A stretch of DNA of 64,000 bases from Lysinibacillus sp. SGAir0095 (GTDB lineage: Bacteria; Bacillota; Bacilli; Bacillales_A; Planococcaceae): positions 3,936,001-4,000,000 of the forward strand of contig NZ_CP028083.1 in NCBI RefSeq assembly GCF_005491425.1. Direction: 5' to 3'. The position numbers and the translations under genes are program-made. Shown one piece after another: positions 16,277-24,763 of this stretch. Under the pieces are notes generated by a model. It saw only the letters and a list, made by a program, of their open reading frames with translations. It had not been told where the DNA came from and searched no databases. Numbering within the stretch: position 1 is the first letter of the stretch; each line of letters starts with the position of its first letter.

Positions 16277-16909
16277 TTACTGTAAATGCTTAGGTTGATT
16301 TGATTTATGTGGTTTATTCTCCACCTCTGTGAATAAATTGGGCTGCTGATCATTTTTCGATTGCTCCGAGAATTGAATTTGATTTGCTAAATTTGAATTC
16401 ATCAGAAGAGCTAATTGGTGAATTTCTTGTTGCACTAATTGAATGTCCTTTTTAGAGGCAGGTTGTGCTTCTTCTTTTAAAATGTAACCAATACGTCCAT
16501 TCGGTTCTAACGTTGCATATTGTATGTCTTTTATATCTTTTACACTCTGCTGTCTTAAAGACATTTCAAGTTGATCGACCGTAATCCTTAATTTTCTTAA
16601 ATTTTGTTCATGTAATGACCCATTTTCGATTAATATTTTCGATTTGCCTGTAATGAACTTTTCAACTTTATCAGACTTCAGTTGAATATACTCCACCACT
16701 ACTAATGTTAAGACTAACGTGATTCCTACCAAAAGTGTCGTCCAAACATCTTCACCCGCAACGGGTTGTATTAATAACGAACCCAGTCCAATCATGATCA
16801 CTGTTTGAGCTAATGTCATTTGCGATATTGATTTTCTTCCAGCAATTCTGAGTATTAGCGTTCCTCCAATCACAATCAATATAGCCTTCCATATCCAATG
16901 AAAATCCAC
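16277..16909 (-). CDS. DUF421 (YetF-type) membrane protein
   Basis: This 210-residue protein has three N-terminal membrane segments (about residues 5-21, 32-50, 56-76) and a cytoplasmic DUF421 domain containing GKSKILIENGSLHEQNLRKL and LEPNGRIGYILKEE. Family members in B. subtilis (YetF, YdfS, YrbG) are membrane proteins, some with links to spore properties, but biochemical function is not settled. The tail after about residue 165 is polar with no recognisable domain. It appears monocistronic. Confidence 0.85.
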   Translation of the reverse strand: MDFHWIWKAILIVIGGTLILRIAGRKSISQMTLAQTVIMIGLGSLLIQPVAGEDVWTTLLVGITLVLTLVVVEYIQLKSDKVEKFITGKSKILIENGSLHEQNLRKLRITVDQLEMSLRQQSVKDIKDIQYATLEPNGRIGYILKEEAQPASKKDIQLVQQEIHQLALLMNSNLANQIQFSEQSKNDQQPNLFTEVENKPHKSNQPKHLQ

Positions 16910-16984
16910 GCAATTAACTCCTTTAATGTTTTTTATAGTATTTAACTTCGTGTTTTAACTATTCGTTTAGTAGACATTTTCATA

Positions 16985-17019
16985 TAAAAAATCTCCCACC
17001 AAAACTATGGAGAGAGATT
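16985..17019 (-). terminator. SASP gene terminator
   Basis: On the minus strand AATCTC-CCA and TGG-GAGATT form an interrupted stem followed directly by TTTTTTATA, six bases past the SASP stop codon. Confidence 0.82.
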
Positions 17020-17025
17020 CAATTT

Positions 17026-17286
17026 TTATTGATTTTTATTTAAATTCTCTTGAGCCATTCTTACAAGTTCTTTTACCATGCTGCCGCCTAGTCTGCCACC
17101 GACTTTTCCTGCCTGTTCAGAAGTTAGCTTCCCATTATAACCTTCTTTTAATGGAACCCCTACTTCTTCTGCAATTTCATATTTGGCTTGTTCTGGATCG
17201 GTTGTGCCAGCAACTTTTGCCTTTAATTGATCGAGTCCTTGACGAGCCTCAGGAACTAGAATTTTATTTCTATTTCTTCTTGCCAT
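17026..17286 (-). CDS. alpha/beta-type small acid-soluble spore protein
   Basis: This 86-residue protein coats and protects spore DNA. KYEIAEEVGVPL carries the region cut by the germination protease GPR, and KLTSEQAGKVGGRLGGSMVK is the Gly-rich DNA-binding part typical of the family. ATG 17286 is chosen because AGGAGGG lies seven bases upstream; the two-codon-longer ATG at 17292 sits too close to that site. Length is slightly above the usual 60-72 residues. The gene stands alone, between a DUF421 gene and a divergently read protease. Confidence 0.93.
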   Translation of the reverse strand: MARRNRNKILVPEARQGLDQLKAKVAGTTDPEQAKYEIAEEVGVPLKEGYNGKLTSEQAGKVGGRLGGSMVKELVRMAQENLNKNQ

Positions 17287-17508
17287 TATCATTCCCTCCT
17301 TTCTATCTATCATGTCCCAAAAGAGGCTTAAACATGTTCTTACATGAGAATGGATGCAAAAAACCATCCTTCAACATAGGAAATAATATACATTTTTTAT
17401 AAATTAATAGTAGAAGAAGGAATGTAAAATTTGTATGTTGAACTAATATAAATAAGGGAGAAATTACTAACTAGTAACTTCCGAATTTAATAAAAGGAGC
17501 GGATGAAA

Positions 17509-18483
17509 ATGATTCAAAAACCGTTACAAGTCAAATTAATTCCTTACACTATTGAGTCGGTTGTCGAGAACACAAACGAAACACCAAAAGGAGTCGATTT
17601 AATTCAAGCACCTACAATTTGGGAAGATAGTCATCAAGGTGAAGGCATTGTAATTGCAGTTATTGATACAGGTATTGAAACAGATCATCCCGACCTCAAA
17701 GATCAAATTATCGACGGGAAAAACTTTACTCCCGATTATGATGGAGATCCTAATATATTTGAAGATAATAATGGCCATGGTACCCACGTATCAGGAACAA
17801 TCGCCGCTACCTTAAATAATGAAGGGGTTGTTGGAGTAGCTCCTAAAGCAAAAATCCTAAGTTTAAAAGCATTAACTGGACAAGGGTCTGGAGATTATGA
17901 GTGGATTATCAATGCCATTAATTATGCAGTAGAGTGGCGTGGACCCGAGCAAGAACGAGTACGCGTCATTTCAATGTCTCTTGGCGGTCCTGAAGATGTT
18001 CCTGAAATGCATAAAGCCATTCAAAACGCAGTTAGCCAAGATATTTCAGTTGTTGTCGCAGCTGGTAACGAAGGGGATAGTAGTGAAGATACATTTGAGT
18101 ATTCTTATCCCGGTAAATACAATGAGGTCATTCAAGTTGGAGCAGTTGATAATAACTTAAAGCTCGCGCCTTTTACGAATACAAATGAAGAAATAGATTT
18201 GGTTGCTCCAGGAGTAGAAGTTGTTTCTACTTACTTAGGAAGCAAATATGCTTCTCTTTCCGGCACATCCATGGCTACTCCTCATATTGCCGGGGCTATA
18301 GCACTGCTAATTATTTTAAGTGAAAAAGAGTTTGGTCGTTCTTTAAGTGAAGCGGAAATTTATGCGCAGCTTATTAAACGAACTTTACCAATAGGAAATC
18401 GTAAAAGCTCTGAAGGGAATGGTTTCCTCGAACTTAACTTAGTTGAAAAAATTCAAGAGATGATGACTGCAACACATATTTAG
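17509..18483 (+). CDS. ispA: intracellular subtilisin-type serine protease
   Basis: This 324-residue protein lacks a signal peptide and matches the intracellular serine protease family. A short N-terminal extension carries LIPY (residues 10-13), the motif with which these proteases inhibit themselves until cleaved. The triad is D53 ([12 protein letters not shown]), H90 ([10 protein letters not shown]) and S254 (SGTSMATPH), with oxyanion N187. In Bacillus it is a major cytoplasmic protease of late growth. ATG 17509 has AAGGAG nine bases upstream; ATG 17503 is possible but close to that site. Confidence 0.93.
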   Translation: MIQKPLQVKLIPYTIESVVENTNETPKGVDLIQAPTIWEDSHQGEGIVIAVIDTGIETDHPDLKDQIIDGKNFTPDYDGDPNIFEDNNGHGTHVSGTIAATLNNEGVVGVAPKAKILSLKALTGQGSGDYEWIINAINYAVEWRGPEQERVRVISMSLGGPEDVPEMHKAIQNAVSQDISVVVAAGNEGDSSEDTFEYSYPGKYNEVIQVGAVDNNLKLAPFTNTNEEIDLVAPGVEVVSTYLGSKYASLSGTSMATPHIAGAIALLIILSEKEFGRSLSEAEIYAQLIKRTLPIGNRKSSEGNGFLELNLVEKIQEMMTATHI

Positions 18484-18500
18484 CAACCCCGCAATTATTT

Positions 18501-18529
18501 AGAGCACATTTCATAAGAAAATGTGCTCT
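18501..18529. terminator. bidirectional terminator
   Basis: AGAGCACATTT and AAATGTGCTCT form a perfect 11-bp stem with a 7-nt loop between the converging protease and SDR genes. The flanks are AT-rich without a long pure T-run on either strand. Confidence 0.65.
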
Positions 18530-18610
18530 AATATTGATTGATACGTTATTGCTATACTTATTTACCTTCTGTAGATTGAAAATAGATGTTAGTTAGAAAA
18601 GATGCCTTAC

Positions 18611-19372
18611 CTAATCCATAACAAGTCCACCGTCTACCACCAAATTTTGTCCTGTGATTGCTCGCCCCCACGGTGAAGCAAAAAATAGGGCAACATCTGC
18701 TAATTCTCTCGGAGTTGTAACCTTTTGCAACGGTGTAGAAGATTCAATGATTTGGAAAACTTCTGCTGTTGTCACTTTACTTGCATCAGTTTGCTTTAGA
18801 AGCCCCCCAGACATCATATTCACCGTAATACCATAAGCACCTAACTCTTTGGCCATATTACGAGTAAAGCCGACTAATGCCGCTTTGGCGGTCGTATATT
18901 CATGGTAGGCTACAACAGGATTCTGAAAAAGATTCGTCCCTATATTAATAATCCGCCCAAAGCCAAGTTCCTTCATATCATTTAGACAGGCTTGAACACT
19001 ATTTAGAGCACCCTGAATTGTTCCTTCGAATTGCTTATTATAATCAGCCCAGCTGAGCTCAAAGGCATTTTTTTGTGTAAGCGGATTAAACTCAAAATCA
19101 ATCAGTGCATTATTTACAACCGTTGTGATAGGTGTATTAAAGTATTGTTTCGCTGAATCCACCATTTGGATGACTTCTTGACGATTCCGTATATCTGCTC
19201 GCAAAGCAATTACCTTATCCCCTAACTCTTTGGCCAAATCCTCAGCCTTTTCCTGACTCTGATAATAGTTAATAACGACATTTGCCCCTTCCATTACAAA
19301 TGCTCTAACAAGTTCTTCACCAACACCTCTACTTGCACCTGTTATCAACACAGTTTGTTCATTTAGTTTCAT
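18611..19372 (-). CDS. short-chain dehydrogenase/reductase (FabG-like)
   Basis: This 253-residue Rossmann enzyme has TGASRGVGEE (nucleotide loop), VNNALID, YHEYTTAKAAL (catalytic Tyr-x-x-x-Lys) and GQNLVVDGG at the C-terminus, close to 3-oxoacyl-ACP reductases. The catalytic Ser position appears to be Thr in INIGTN. Its start overlaps the thiE stop by 14 bases, so it is the last cistron of the thiamine operon. SDRs are not part of the standard salvage pathway; its role there is unknown. ATG 19372 is taken, with GGGGG about nine bases upstream. Confidence 0.85.
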   Translation of the reverse strand: MKLNEQTVLITGASRGVGEELVRAFVMEGANVVINYYQSQEKAEDLAKELGDKVIALRADIRNRQEVIQMVDSAKQYFNTPITTVVNNALIDFEFNPLTQKNAFELSWADYNKQFEGTIQGALNSVQACLNDMKELGFGRIINIGTNLFQNPVVAYHEYTTAKAALVGFTRNMAKELGAYGITVNMMSGGLLKQTDASKVTTAEVFQIIESSTPLQKVTTPRELADVALFFASPWGRAITGQNLVVDGGLVMD

Positions 19373-19997
19373 TCCCATTTCCCCCACTTAGAGCCTGAAT
19401 TGTTTTTTCTATATTTGGACTTTCACAAATGACTGAAATGACAGATACTCCATCAGCACCGCTTGAACGAACTTCAGCTGCATTCTTTTCATTGATTCCA
19501 CCAATCCCTACTATCGGAAAATTGGGATACTGACTTCTTGCCTTTTGCAAAAAATCAACTCCAGCAGGTGGTTGTGCATCTGTTTTGGATTTCGTTGCAT
19601 AAATGGGACCAATACCCACATAATCTGCACCACTTTTAACAGCTAGCTCCATCTCCTGTTCATTATGTACAGATACACCGATGATTTTATTTTTCGCTCT
19701 TGCCCGAAATTCGGTAATTGCCAGATCATCCTGCCCAACATGAATACCATCAGCATCTAGCTTTAATGCCAGTTCGACATCATCATTCACAATAAATGGC
19801 ACGCCATATGCCTTACAAAGCTTCTGGCATGCACGTGCAAATGACTCAAGTGCTTCACCAGTTAAACTGCCTTCTCCCTTTTCACGAAGCTGGAAGCACG
19901 TAATCCTTGCTTTCAGTGCTTTTTCTAGCGTTTCTAGTGGTTCCGAAGAATTTAGTGTCCCCATTATAAAGTACACATTTAAGCTGTCACGATTCAT
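19359..19997 (-). CDS. thiE: thiamine-phosphate synthase ThiE
   Basis: ThiE joins HMP-pyrophosphate and thiazole phosphate to give thiamine phosphate. This 212-residue TIM-barrel enzyme shows QLREKGEGS, NDDVELALKLDADGIHVGQDD, GVSVHNEQEM, YVGIGPIYATKSK and VGIGGINEKNAAEV, the usual phosphate- and pyrophosphate-binding motifs. It overlaps thiD by 11 bases. Together with ThiM and ThiD it completes a salvage route; no de novo gene such as thiC is in this cluster. Confidence 0.95.
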   Translation of the reverse strand: MNRDSLNVYFIMGTLNSSEPLETLEKALKARITCFQLREKGEGSLTGEALESFARACQKLCKAYGVPFIVNDDVELALKLDADGIHVGQDDLAITEFRARAKNKIIGVSVHNEQEMELAVKSGADYVGIGPIYATKSKTDAQPPAGVDFLQKARSQYPNFPIVGIGGINEKNAAEVRSSGADGVSVISVICESPNIEKTIQALSGGNGNETK

Positions 19998-20808
19998 GGA
20001 CTATTACCTCGCAATGCCCATTTGCCCTCTTATACGCAAAATGATTTGTCGGGCCATGTCCATTTCCAATCGATAAAGGAATAGAAATGGCTAAATGTAT
20101 GAATTTCTTTGCTTCAATAATGGCCTCCTCTATCGTTAACCCTTTTGCTAAACCCGCTGTAATGGCTGCTGAAAAGGTACACCCGGTACCATGCGTATCC
20201 TTCGTTTGGACACGTGGTGTCATCATTGTAAAGAAACCACCGTTCCAATAAACAGTGTCCGCAGCAAATTCTCCAGCTAAATGACCTCCTTTCATCACTA
20301 CATACTGCACGCCCATTGCCAATAGCTTTTTCGCTGCTAGTTCGATATCTTTGGCATTACATATAGACATCCCTGTAAGTGTCTCTGCTTCGGGAATGTT
20401 CGGCGTACAAATTGTCGTCAGCGGAAGTAATTTTGTTTTTAGCGCCATCACTGCTTCCTCTTGCAATAAACTCGCTCCTCCTTTGGCAACCATGACTGGA
20501 TCAACGATAAGGGGAATATTTTGTCCTTTCATCACATCTGCTACAATCTCAATGAGTTCAGCAGAAAAGAGCATGCCTGTTTTAACTGCTTGAACATTAA
20601 AATCTGATAGTACAGCATCTAATTGTAGTTTCAAAAATGCAGGTGCGACTTCAGAAATTCCATGGACGCCAAGTGTATTTTGTGCTGTGAGGGATGTAAT
20701 GGCTGTGGTACCAAATACACCAAGCTCCTGAAATGTTTTGACATCGGCCTGAATTCCCGCGCCTCCTCCAGAATCTGAACCGGCAATTGATAAGGCTATC
20801 ATTGGCAT
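19987..20808 (-). CDS. thiD: hydroxymethylpyrimidine (phosphate) kinase ThiD
   Basis: ThiD phosphorylates HMP and HMP phosphate. The 273-residue ribokinase-like protein has SIAGSDSGGGAGIQADVKTF at the N-terminus, VDPVMVAKGGASLL, TPNIPEAETLTG and DTHGTGCTFSAAITAGLAKG, where the Gly-Thr-Gly-Cys motif forms the anion hole and catalytic site. Overlaps with thiM (10 bases) and thiE indicate coupled translation. Confidence 0.95.
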   Translation of the reverse strand: MPMIALSIAGSDSGGGAGIQADVKTFQELGVFGTTAITSLTAQNTLGVHGISEVAPAFLKLQLDAVLSDFNVQAVKTGMLFSAELIEIVADVMKGQNIPLIVDPVMVAKGGASLLQEEAVMALKTKLLPLTTICTPNIPEAETLTGMSICNAKDIELAAKKLLAMGVQYVVMKGGHLAGEFAADTVYWNGGFFTMMTPRVQTKDTHGTGCTFSAAITAGLAKGLTIEEAIIEAKKFIHLAISIPLSIGNGHGPTNHFAYKRANGHCEVIVHES

Positions 20809-21539
20809 CCCTCCGCTAATTTTTGGAGTGTATTAATGAATTTGAACTGGAATGTCCCTAACTCTTTGCCACTTTGTTCACTTGCTTCTTTATATTGTTT
20901 TAACGTAGAAGCCAAATCCTGCATTGGTTGCTCGCTACTTGCTAATACTGCTGCGCAAATAGCACTTAATAAGCAGCCTGTTCCAGTCACACGGGTTGCA
21001 TATACATTTCCGCCATGTACTTGTATAATGTCTTCCCCATCAGTCACTAGATCAGCCTCACCTGTTACAACAACGATGCATTTGTACTTCCTTGCAACCT
21101 CTTTTGCCACTTGGATTGTGTCCATATCACCCTTGCCACTATCGACACCACGAGACTCCCATGCGACACCGTAGATTGAAGCCAGCTCTCCTTCATTACA
21201 ACGAAGTACATCGATCTTAATCTGTTCAAGGAGTTGCATAACGACATTTTTACGGAAGGGTGTTGCCCCAACGCCTACAGGATCTAGAACAACTGGCACA
21301 CCGCATTCATTTGCCTTTTTCCCGGCAACAAGCATTGCCTCACTGGTGCGGGTATTGACTGTCCCAATATTTAAAAGCAAAGCACCTGCTATCGAAACCA
21401 TATCTCCTACTTCTTCTACTTCATCTGCCATTACTGGTGAAGCCCCGATAGCCAGTAAACCATTGGCTGTAAAATTCGCTACAACATAGTTCGTTATACA
21501 ATGAACAAGTGGTTTTGCGTGATTAATTTTCGTTAGCAT
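20799..21539 (-). CDS. thiM: hydroxyethylthiazole kinase ThiM
   Basis: ThiM salvages thiazole alcohol by phosphorylation. The 246-residue protein carries VHCITNYVVANFTANGLLA, SPVMADEVEEV, VVLDPVGVGATPFR and the GTGCLLSAICAAVLA catalytic loop. Its ATG at 21537-21539 lies inside the last codons of a short upstream reading frame (21533-21631), so translation may be coupled. Two TPP riboswitches with terminators precede the operon. Confidence 0.94.
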   Translation of the reverse strand: MLTKINHAKPLVHCITNYVVANFTANGLLAIGASPVMADEVEEVGDMVSIAGALLLNIGTVNTRTSEAMLVAGKKANECGVPVVLDPVGVGATPFRKNVVMQLLEQIKIDVLRCNEGELASIYGVAWESRGVDSGKGDMDTIQVAKEVARKYKCIVVVTGEADLVTDGEDIIQVHGGNVYATRVTGTGCLLSAICAAVLASSEQPMQDLASTLKQYKEASEQSGKELGTFQFKFINTLQKLAEGCQ

Positions 21540-21631
21540 AGCCTCTCACCTCTTCCATCTAGTTTTGTTGCATGCATGGCATTTTGTCCTTGTCCATCTG
21601 ATTCTGTTTGAAATTTCTTCAAAAAATGCAT
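21533..21631 (-). CDS. 32-codon leader ORF overlapping thiM
   Basis: A reading frame of 32 codons begins MHFLKKFQTESDGQGQ and ends RGERLC. It starts with ATG and has a strong AAAAGGAGG eight bases upstream, better than that of thiM. Its TAA lies 7 nt into thiM in another frame, the usual geometry of translational coupling. It is downstream of the last riboswitch terminator, so it is read only when thiM is. I recognise no homolog; it could be a leader peptide, a small protein, or a remnant. Confidence 0.55.
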   Translation of the reverse strand: MHFLKKFQTESDGQGQNAMHATKLDGRGERLC

Positions 21632-21663
21632 CTCCTTGTCCTCCTTTTAGTGATTCCAAGAGC

Positions 21664-21693
21664 AAAAAAGCCTCTACTTTAGATAGTAAAGGC
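21664..21693 (-). terminator. terminator of the thiM-proximal TPP riboswitch
   Basis: On the minus strand GCCTTTACT and AGTAGAGGC (one wobble) close a short loop and are followed by TTTTTTG. It lies downstream of the gene-proximal aptamer and upstream of the leader ORF, the standard place for riboswitch-controlled termination. Confidence 0.88.
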
Positions 21694-21721
21694 CAAAAAA
21701 AGGTAGACTACACCCTTGATT

Positions 21722-21797
21722 GCTCCCTACGTCAGTCTTAACTGTCAGGTTCTAAGGGTCAGGTTTTAACCTTCTCAACACGAATGTGTCCCCCCGC
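21722..21797 (-). ncRNA. TPP riboswitch aptamer, thiM-proximal copy
   Basis: The minus strand shows the THI-box order: GGGGGGACAC, GTGTTGAGAAGG (TTGAGA in place of the usual CTGAGA), ACCCTTAGAACCTGA, a short GTTAAGAC arm and GTAGGGA. This is the thiamine pyrophosphate aptamer. With the terminator at 21664-21693 it should stop transcription when TPP is plentiful. It is nearly identical to the distal copy. Confidence 0.95.
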
Positions 21798-21815
21798 AAT
21801 TAAAGTAATTTTGCA

Positions 21816-21846
21816 AAAGAAAAGCTCTCCTCGAAAAAAGGAGAGC
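21816..21846 (-). terminator. terminator of the distal TPP riboswitch
   Basis: On the minus strand GCTCTCCT and AGGAGAGC form a perfect 8-bp stem followed by TTTTCTTTT. It lies between the two aptamers, so the distal riboswitch can terminate by itself before the proximal one is made. Confidence 0.88.
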
Positions 21847-21874
21847 ATACAAGCACATAGATAATTTGTACGTT

Positions 21875-21977
21875 GCTCCCTACGCCCGTATTAACGGATC
21901 AGGTTCTAAGGGTCAGGTTTAACCTTCTCAACACGAATCGTGTCCCCCTGCAAAACATTTAATTAAATTCTATATTA
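21875..21977 (-). ncRNA. TPP riboswitch aptamer, distal copy, with -10 element
   Basis: The minus strand has the same ordered motifs as the proximal copy: GCAGGGGGACACG, GTGTTGAGAAGG, ACCCTTAGAACCTGATCCG and GCGTAGGGA (21875-21951). A TAATAT -10 element at 21972-21977 precedes it; the -35 is weak. The complete unit is aptamer-terminator-aptamer-terminator. Tandem TPP riboswitches are known in some Bacillus and give a steeper response. Confidence 0.93.
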
Positions 21978-22073
21978 CACGAAATTAATGAAAAATCTAT
22001 ATTTGTTTGAAATATTAGGTGATTTTTACCATTAACAATGAAAAAATATATCGTCCTTAAAACCTCATTTCCA

Positions 22074-22110
22074 TAAAAAAAGACCCCCAAAGCAAATGCT
22101 TTGAGAGTCT
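22074..22110 (-). terminator. rplM-rpsI operon terminator
   Basis: On the minus strand AGAC-CAAAGCA and TGCTTTG-GTCT form a 15-bp interrupted stem followed by seven T, fourteen bases past the rpsI stop. Confidence 0.92.
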
Positions 22111-22123
22111 TGAAACGCCAAAA

Positions 22124-22516
22124 TTAACGTTTTGAGAACTGAGGCGCACGACGAGCACCTTTAAGACCGTATTTTTTACGTTCTTTCATACGTGGGTCAC
22201 GAGTTAGTAAACCTGCAGATTTAAGTGCTGGACGGAAATCTGGGTCAACTGATAGTAACGCACGAGCGATACCGTGACGGATTGCACCAGCTTGACCTGT
22301 GAATCCACCACCGTTTACGTTTACAAATACATCATAGCTACCTTTAGTTTGAGTTGCTTCTAATGGTTGGTTGATGATTAAGTGTAAAGTTTCGAATGGT
22401 AAGTACTCTTCGATACTACGGTTGTTGATAACAATTTTACCTTCGCCTGGTACTAAACGTACGCGAGCTACTGAGCTTTTACGGCGACCTGTGCCGATAT
22501 ATTGAACTTGTGCCAA
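22124..22516 (-). CDS. rpsI: 30S ribosomal protein S9
   Basis: The 130-residue protein ends in the basic tail [16 protein letters not shown], whose terminal Lys-Arg reaches the P-site tRNA in the 30S head. [19 protein letters not shown] at the N-terminus and [21 protein letters not shown] are the family hallmarks. It is co-transcribed with rplM, 22 nt upstream. Length is standard. Confidence 0.98.
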   Translation of the reverse strand: MAQVQYIGTGRRKSSVARVRLVPGEGKIVINNRSIEEYLPFETLHLIINQPLEATQTKGSYDVFVNVNGGGFTGQAGAIRHGIARALLSVDPDFRPALKSAGLLTRDPRMKERKKYGLKGARRAPQFSKR

Positions 22517-22538
22517 GGGTATATCCTCCTCTTAATAA

Positions 22539-22976
22539 TTATCCGCGAAGCGTATAGCTTTCCGGTTTTTGTGCTGCATGTGGGTGTTCTGCTCCAGTAT
22601 AAACGTTAAGTTTACCGAACATTTTACGTCCTAAAGAGTTTTTAGGAAGCATCCCTTTAACTGCTAATTCGATCATTTGTGTTGGGTATTTGTCTTTCAT
22701 TTCGCCAGCTGTACGTTGTTTTAAACCACCAGCGAATTGAGTGTGACGGTAATAAATTTTACCTTCTAATTTGTTACCTGTTAAATGAATTTTGTCAGCG
22801 TTGATTACGATAACAAAGTCACCTGTGTCTACGTTTGGTGTGAATGTTGGTTTATGTTTACCGCGTAAGATAGCAGCTACTTCAGAAGCTAAACGTCCAA
22901 GCGTTTGACCTTCTGCGTCAACTACTAACCATTTACGATCTACTTCGTGACCTTTAGCCATGAATGTTGTACGCAT
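22539..22976 (-). CDS. rplM: 50S ribosomal protein L13
   Basis: The 145-residue early-assembly protein of the 50S subunit has [37 protein letters not shown] and [18 protein letters not shown]. It starts at ATG 22976 with AGGAGG upstream and leads the L13-S9 operon. A promoter at 23078-23106 and a folded leader precede it. Confidence 0.98.
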   Translation of the reverse strand: MRTTFMAKGHEVDRKWLVVDAEGQTLGRLASEVAAILRGKHKPTFTPNVDTGDFVIVINADKIHLTGNKLEGKIYYRHTQFAGGLKQRTAGEMKDKYPTQMIELAVKGMLPKNSLGRKMFGKLNVYTGAEHPHAAQKPESYTLRG

Positions 22977-22989
22977 TTATATATCCTCC

Positions 22990-23106
22990 TAATCGATTCG
23001 ATTACCGTTATTTTTCATTAGTATACACTTATAAGTTTCGGGGCTTATTTGTGGTGGTAATGAAAATACCATATGTCATCTTATAATATATTTACACATA
23101 AGTCAA
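22990..23106 (-). promoter_or_regulatory. rplM promoter and putative L13 leader
   Basis: The minus strand carries TTGACT (23101-23106), a 17-bp spacer and TAAGAT (23078-23083). The transcribed leader then can form ATAAG-CCCCGAAA-CTTAT enclosed by CATTA/TAATG. An autoregulatory L13 leader is known for Bacilli; assignment here rests on position and this simple fold. Confidence 0.6.
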
Positions 23107-23138
23107 GAAAAAAAGCAACACACCTGGACGTGTTGCTT
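23107..23138 (-). terminator. truA/ecf operon terminator
   Basis: AAGCAACAC and GTGTTGCTT form a perfect 9-bp stem; on the minus strand seven T follow. It lies about 50 nt past the truA stop and just before the rplM promoter. Confidence 0.9.
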
Positions 23139-23190
23139 ATTTATTTTAGCACACATATCTAAGTACGTGTATGACCAGATTTTGGGCGTT

Positions 23191-23943
23191 CTATGTCTCA
23201 TTTTTATAGAAAACTTTCTCAAGGTAGAGACCCTGTGGTGGTGCGGTTTTACCCGCATTTCCGCGATCCATTGAAGCAACAATTTTCTTTAAGTCTCCTG
23301 CTTCTTTCTTCCCTATACCAACTTCCCACAAGGTACCGGCAATGATTCGTACCATGTTATATAAAAAGCCGTTACCTTCTATGACCATATGAAGCTCTTC
23401 TCCCTGCCAGGAGAAGTTCAATGAATGAACAGTACGAACTTTATCTACTACACTTGTATTCGCCGCACAGAAGCATGAGAAATCATGGGTACCGATAATA
23501 TATTGTGCAGCAGCCTGCATATTATCGATATTCGGCTTCACCCCATTGGTTTCAACCGTATAGTGTCTACGAAAAGGACTTTGCTCTGATTCGCAATTCC
23601 AAATGTATCTATACCGTTTCCCCGTTACACTGTATCTAGCATGGAAATCAGCCTCTGCTTCCTCTACTGCTATCACACGGATATCTCGAGGCAATTGGAC
23701 ATTTAATGCTTTTTTATAACGATCCAGTGGAATTGAAAGCGATGTATCAAAATGAATCACCTGTCCAGTTGCATGCACACGGGCATCCGTGCGACCACTC
23801 GCAGTTATTTTAACTTTCTCGCCTTTATGCATTTTCGATAATACAGTTTCAATTTCAAGCTGAACAGTTCTTTCCCCTGGTTGAACCTGATACCCTGCAA
23901 AAAGAGTACCATCATAGCTAATCGTTGCTTTTAAACGTCTCAA
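23191..23943 (-). CDS. truA: tRNA pseudouridine(38-40) synthase TruA
   Basis: TruA converts U38-U40 of tRNA anticodon arms to pseudouridine. The 250-residue protein has the catalytic Asp in ASGRTDARVHATGQVIHFDT (residue about 53), RYRYIWNCESEQSPF, and NGFLYNMVRIIAGTLWEVG. It follows ecfT by 22 nt as the last gene of the ecfA1-ecfA2-ecfT-truA operon, as in B. subtilis. Confidence 0.96.
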   Translation of the reverse strand: MRRLKATISYDGTLFAGYQVQPGERTVQLEIETVLSKMHKGEKVKITASGRTDARVHATGQVIHFDTSLSIPLDRYKKALNVQLPRDIRVIAVEEAEADFHARYSVTGKRYRYIWNCESEQSPFRRHYTVETNGVKPNIDNMQAAAQYIIGTHDFSCFCAANTSVVDKVRTVHSLNFSWQGEELHMVIEGNGFLYNMVRIIAGTLWEVGIGKKEAGDLKKIVASMDRGNAGKTAPPQGLYLEKVFYKNET

Positions 23944-23965
23944 TCACGTCACCTCAAACTTATCC

Positions 23966-24763
23966 CTAATTACGGTAAAATACCAATAATGCCGTCATAA
24001 TGACAAATACAACTAAACATACTGTGTCGCGCCAATCCCATTTTAACTGGCGATATCGCGTCCGTCCTTCTCCTCCACGATATCCTCGTACCTCCATAGC
24101 TGTTGCTAAATCCTCAGCCCGTTTAAAAGCACTGACAAAAAGCGGTACTAAAAGTGGCACAACAGCCTTCACACGATCTTTTAAAGGCCCGGCACTTAAA
24201 TCCGAACCACGTGCCATTTGCGCTTTCATAATTTTATCTGTTTCATCCATTAATGTCGGTATAAAGCGAAGGGCAATAGACATCATTAAAGCTAATTCAT
24301 GGACAGGCAGTTTTACCTTTTTTAAAGGGTTTAGCAATACTTCAATCCCATCTGTTATCGAAATAGGTGAAGTCGTCAAAGTCAAAATAGATGTCATAAA
24401 TACAAGTACCAGGAAACGTATTGAAATAAATATCCCTTGTCTTAACCCTTCCTCATAGACTTTAAAGAAGCCAAGTTCAAGGAGAATGTCCCCTTCTCTA
24501 GTAAATAGAATATGAATTAAGAACGTAAATACTAATAGAATCATCACCGGCTTTAAACCATTAATCAAAAAGTATAAACGAATACGAGACATTAAAATAA
24601 CAAGCAAGGTAAATGCTAATAGAAACGCATAGGTAATGATGTTATTCGCTAAAAAAACTACTAAGATAAAAGCAAAAACAAAGATTAGCTTAGAGCGAGG
24701 ATCTAATCGATGTACAAATGAATCACCAGGTATATAACGGCCAAAAATCATTTTTTCCATCAT
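23966..24763 (-). CDS. ecfT: ECF transporter transmembrane protein EcfT
   Basis: EcfT couples the two EcfA ATPases to interchangeable substrate-binding S components for vitamins and metals. The 265-residue protein has about five to six membrane segments; the cytoplasmic coupling helices contain MARGSDLSAG (about 180) and MEVRGYRGGEGRTRY (about 223), the two x-Arg-Gly motifs of the family. It overlaps ecfA2 by four bases. No S component is encoded nearby. Confidence 0.95.
   Translation of the reverse strand: MMEKMIFGRYIPGDSFVHRLDPRSKLIFVFAFILVVFLANNIITYAFLLAFTLLVILMSRIRLYFLINGLKPVMILLVFTFLIHILFTREGDILLELGFFKVYEEGLRQGIFISIRFLVLVFMTSILTLTTSPISITDGIEVLLNPLKKVKLPVHELALMMSIALRFIPTLMDETDKIMKAQMARGSDLSAGPLKDRVKAVVPLLVPLFVSAFKRAEDLATAMEVRGYRGGEGRTRYRQLKWDWRDTVCLVVFVIMTALLVFYRN

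Noticed and set aside
17007..17402. 131-codon plus-strand open frame over the SASP gene
   Set aside because: The opposite strand encodes a clear SASP with ribosome site and terminator; the plus frame has no ribosome site and a hydrophobic composition typical of antisense frames.
24000..24458. 152-codon plus-strand open frame
   Set aside because: It is antisense to ecfT, whose family motifs are intact; no ribosome site was seen.
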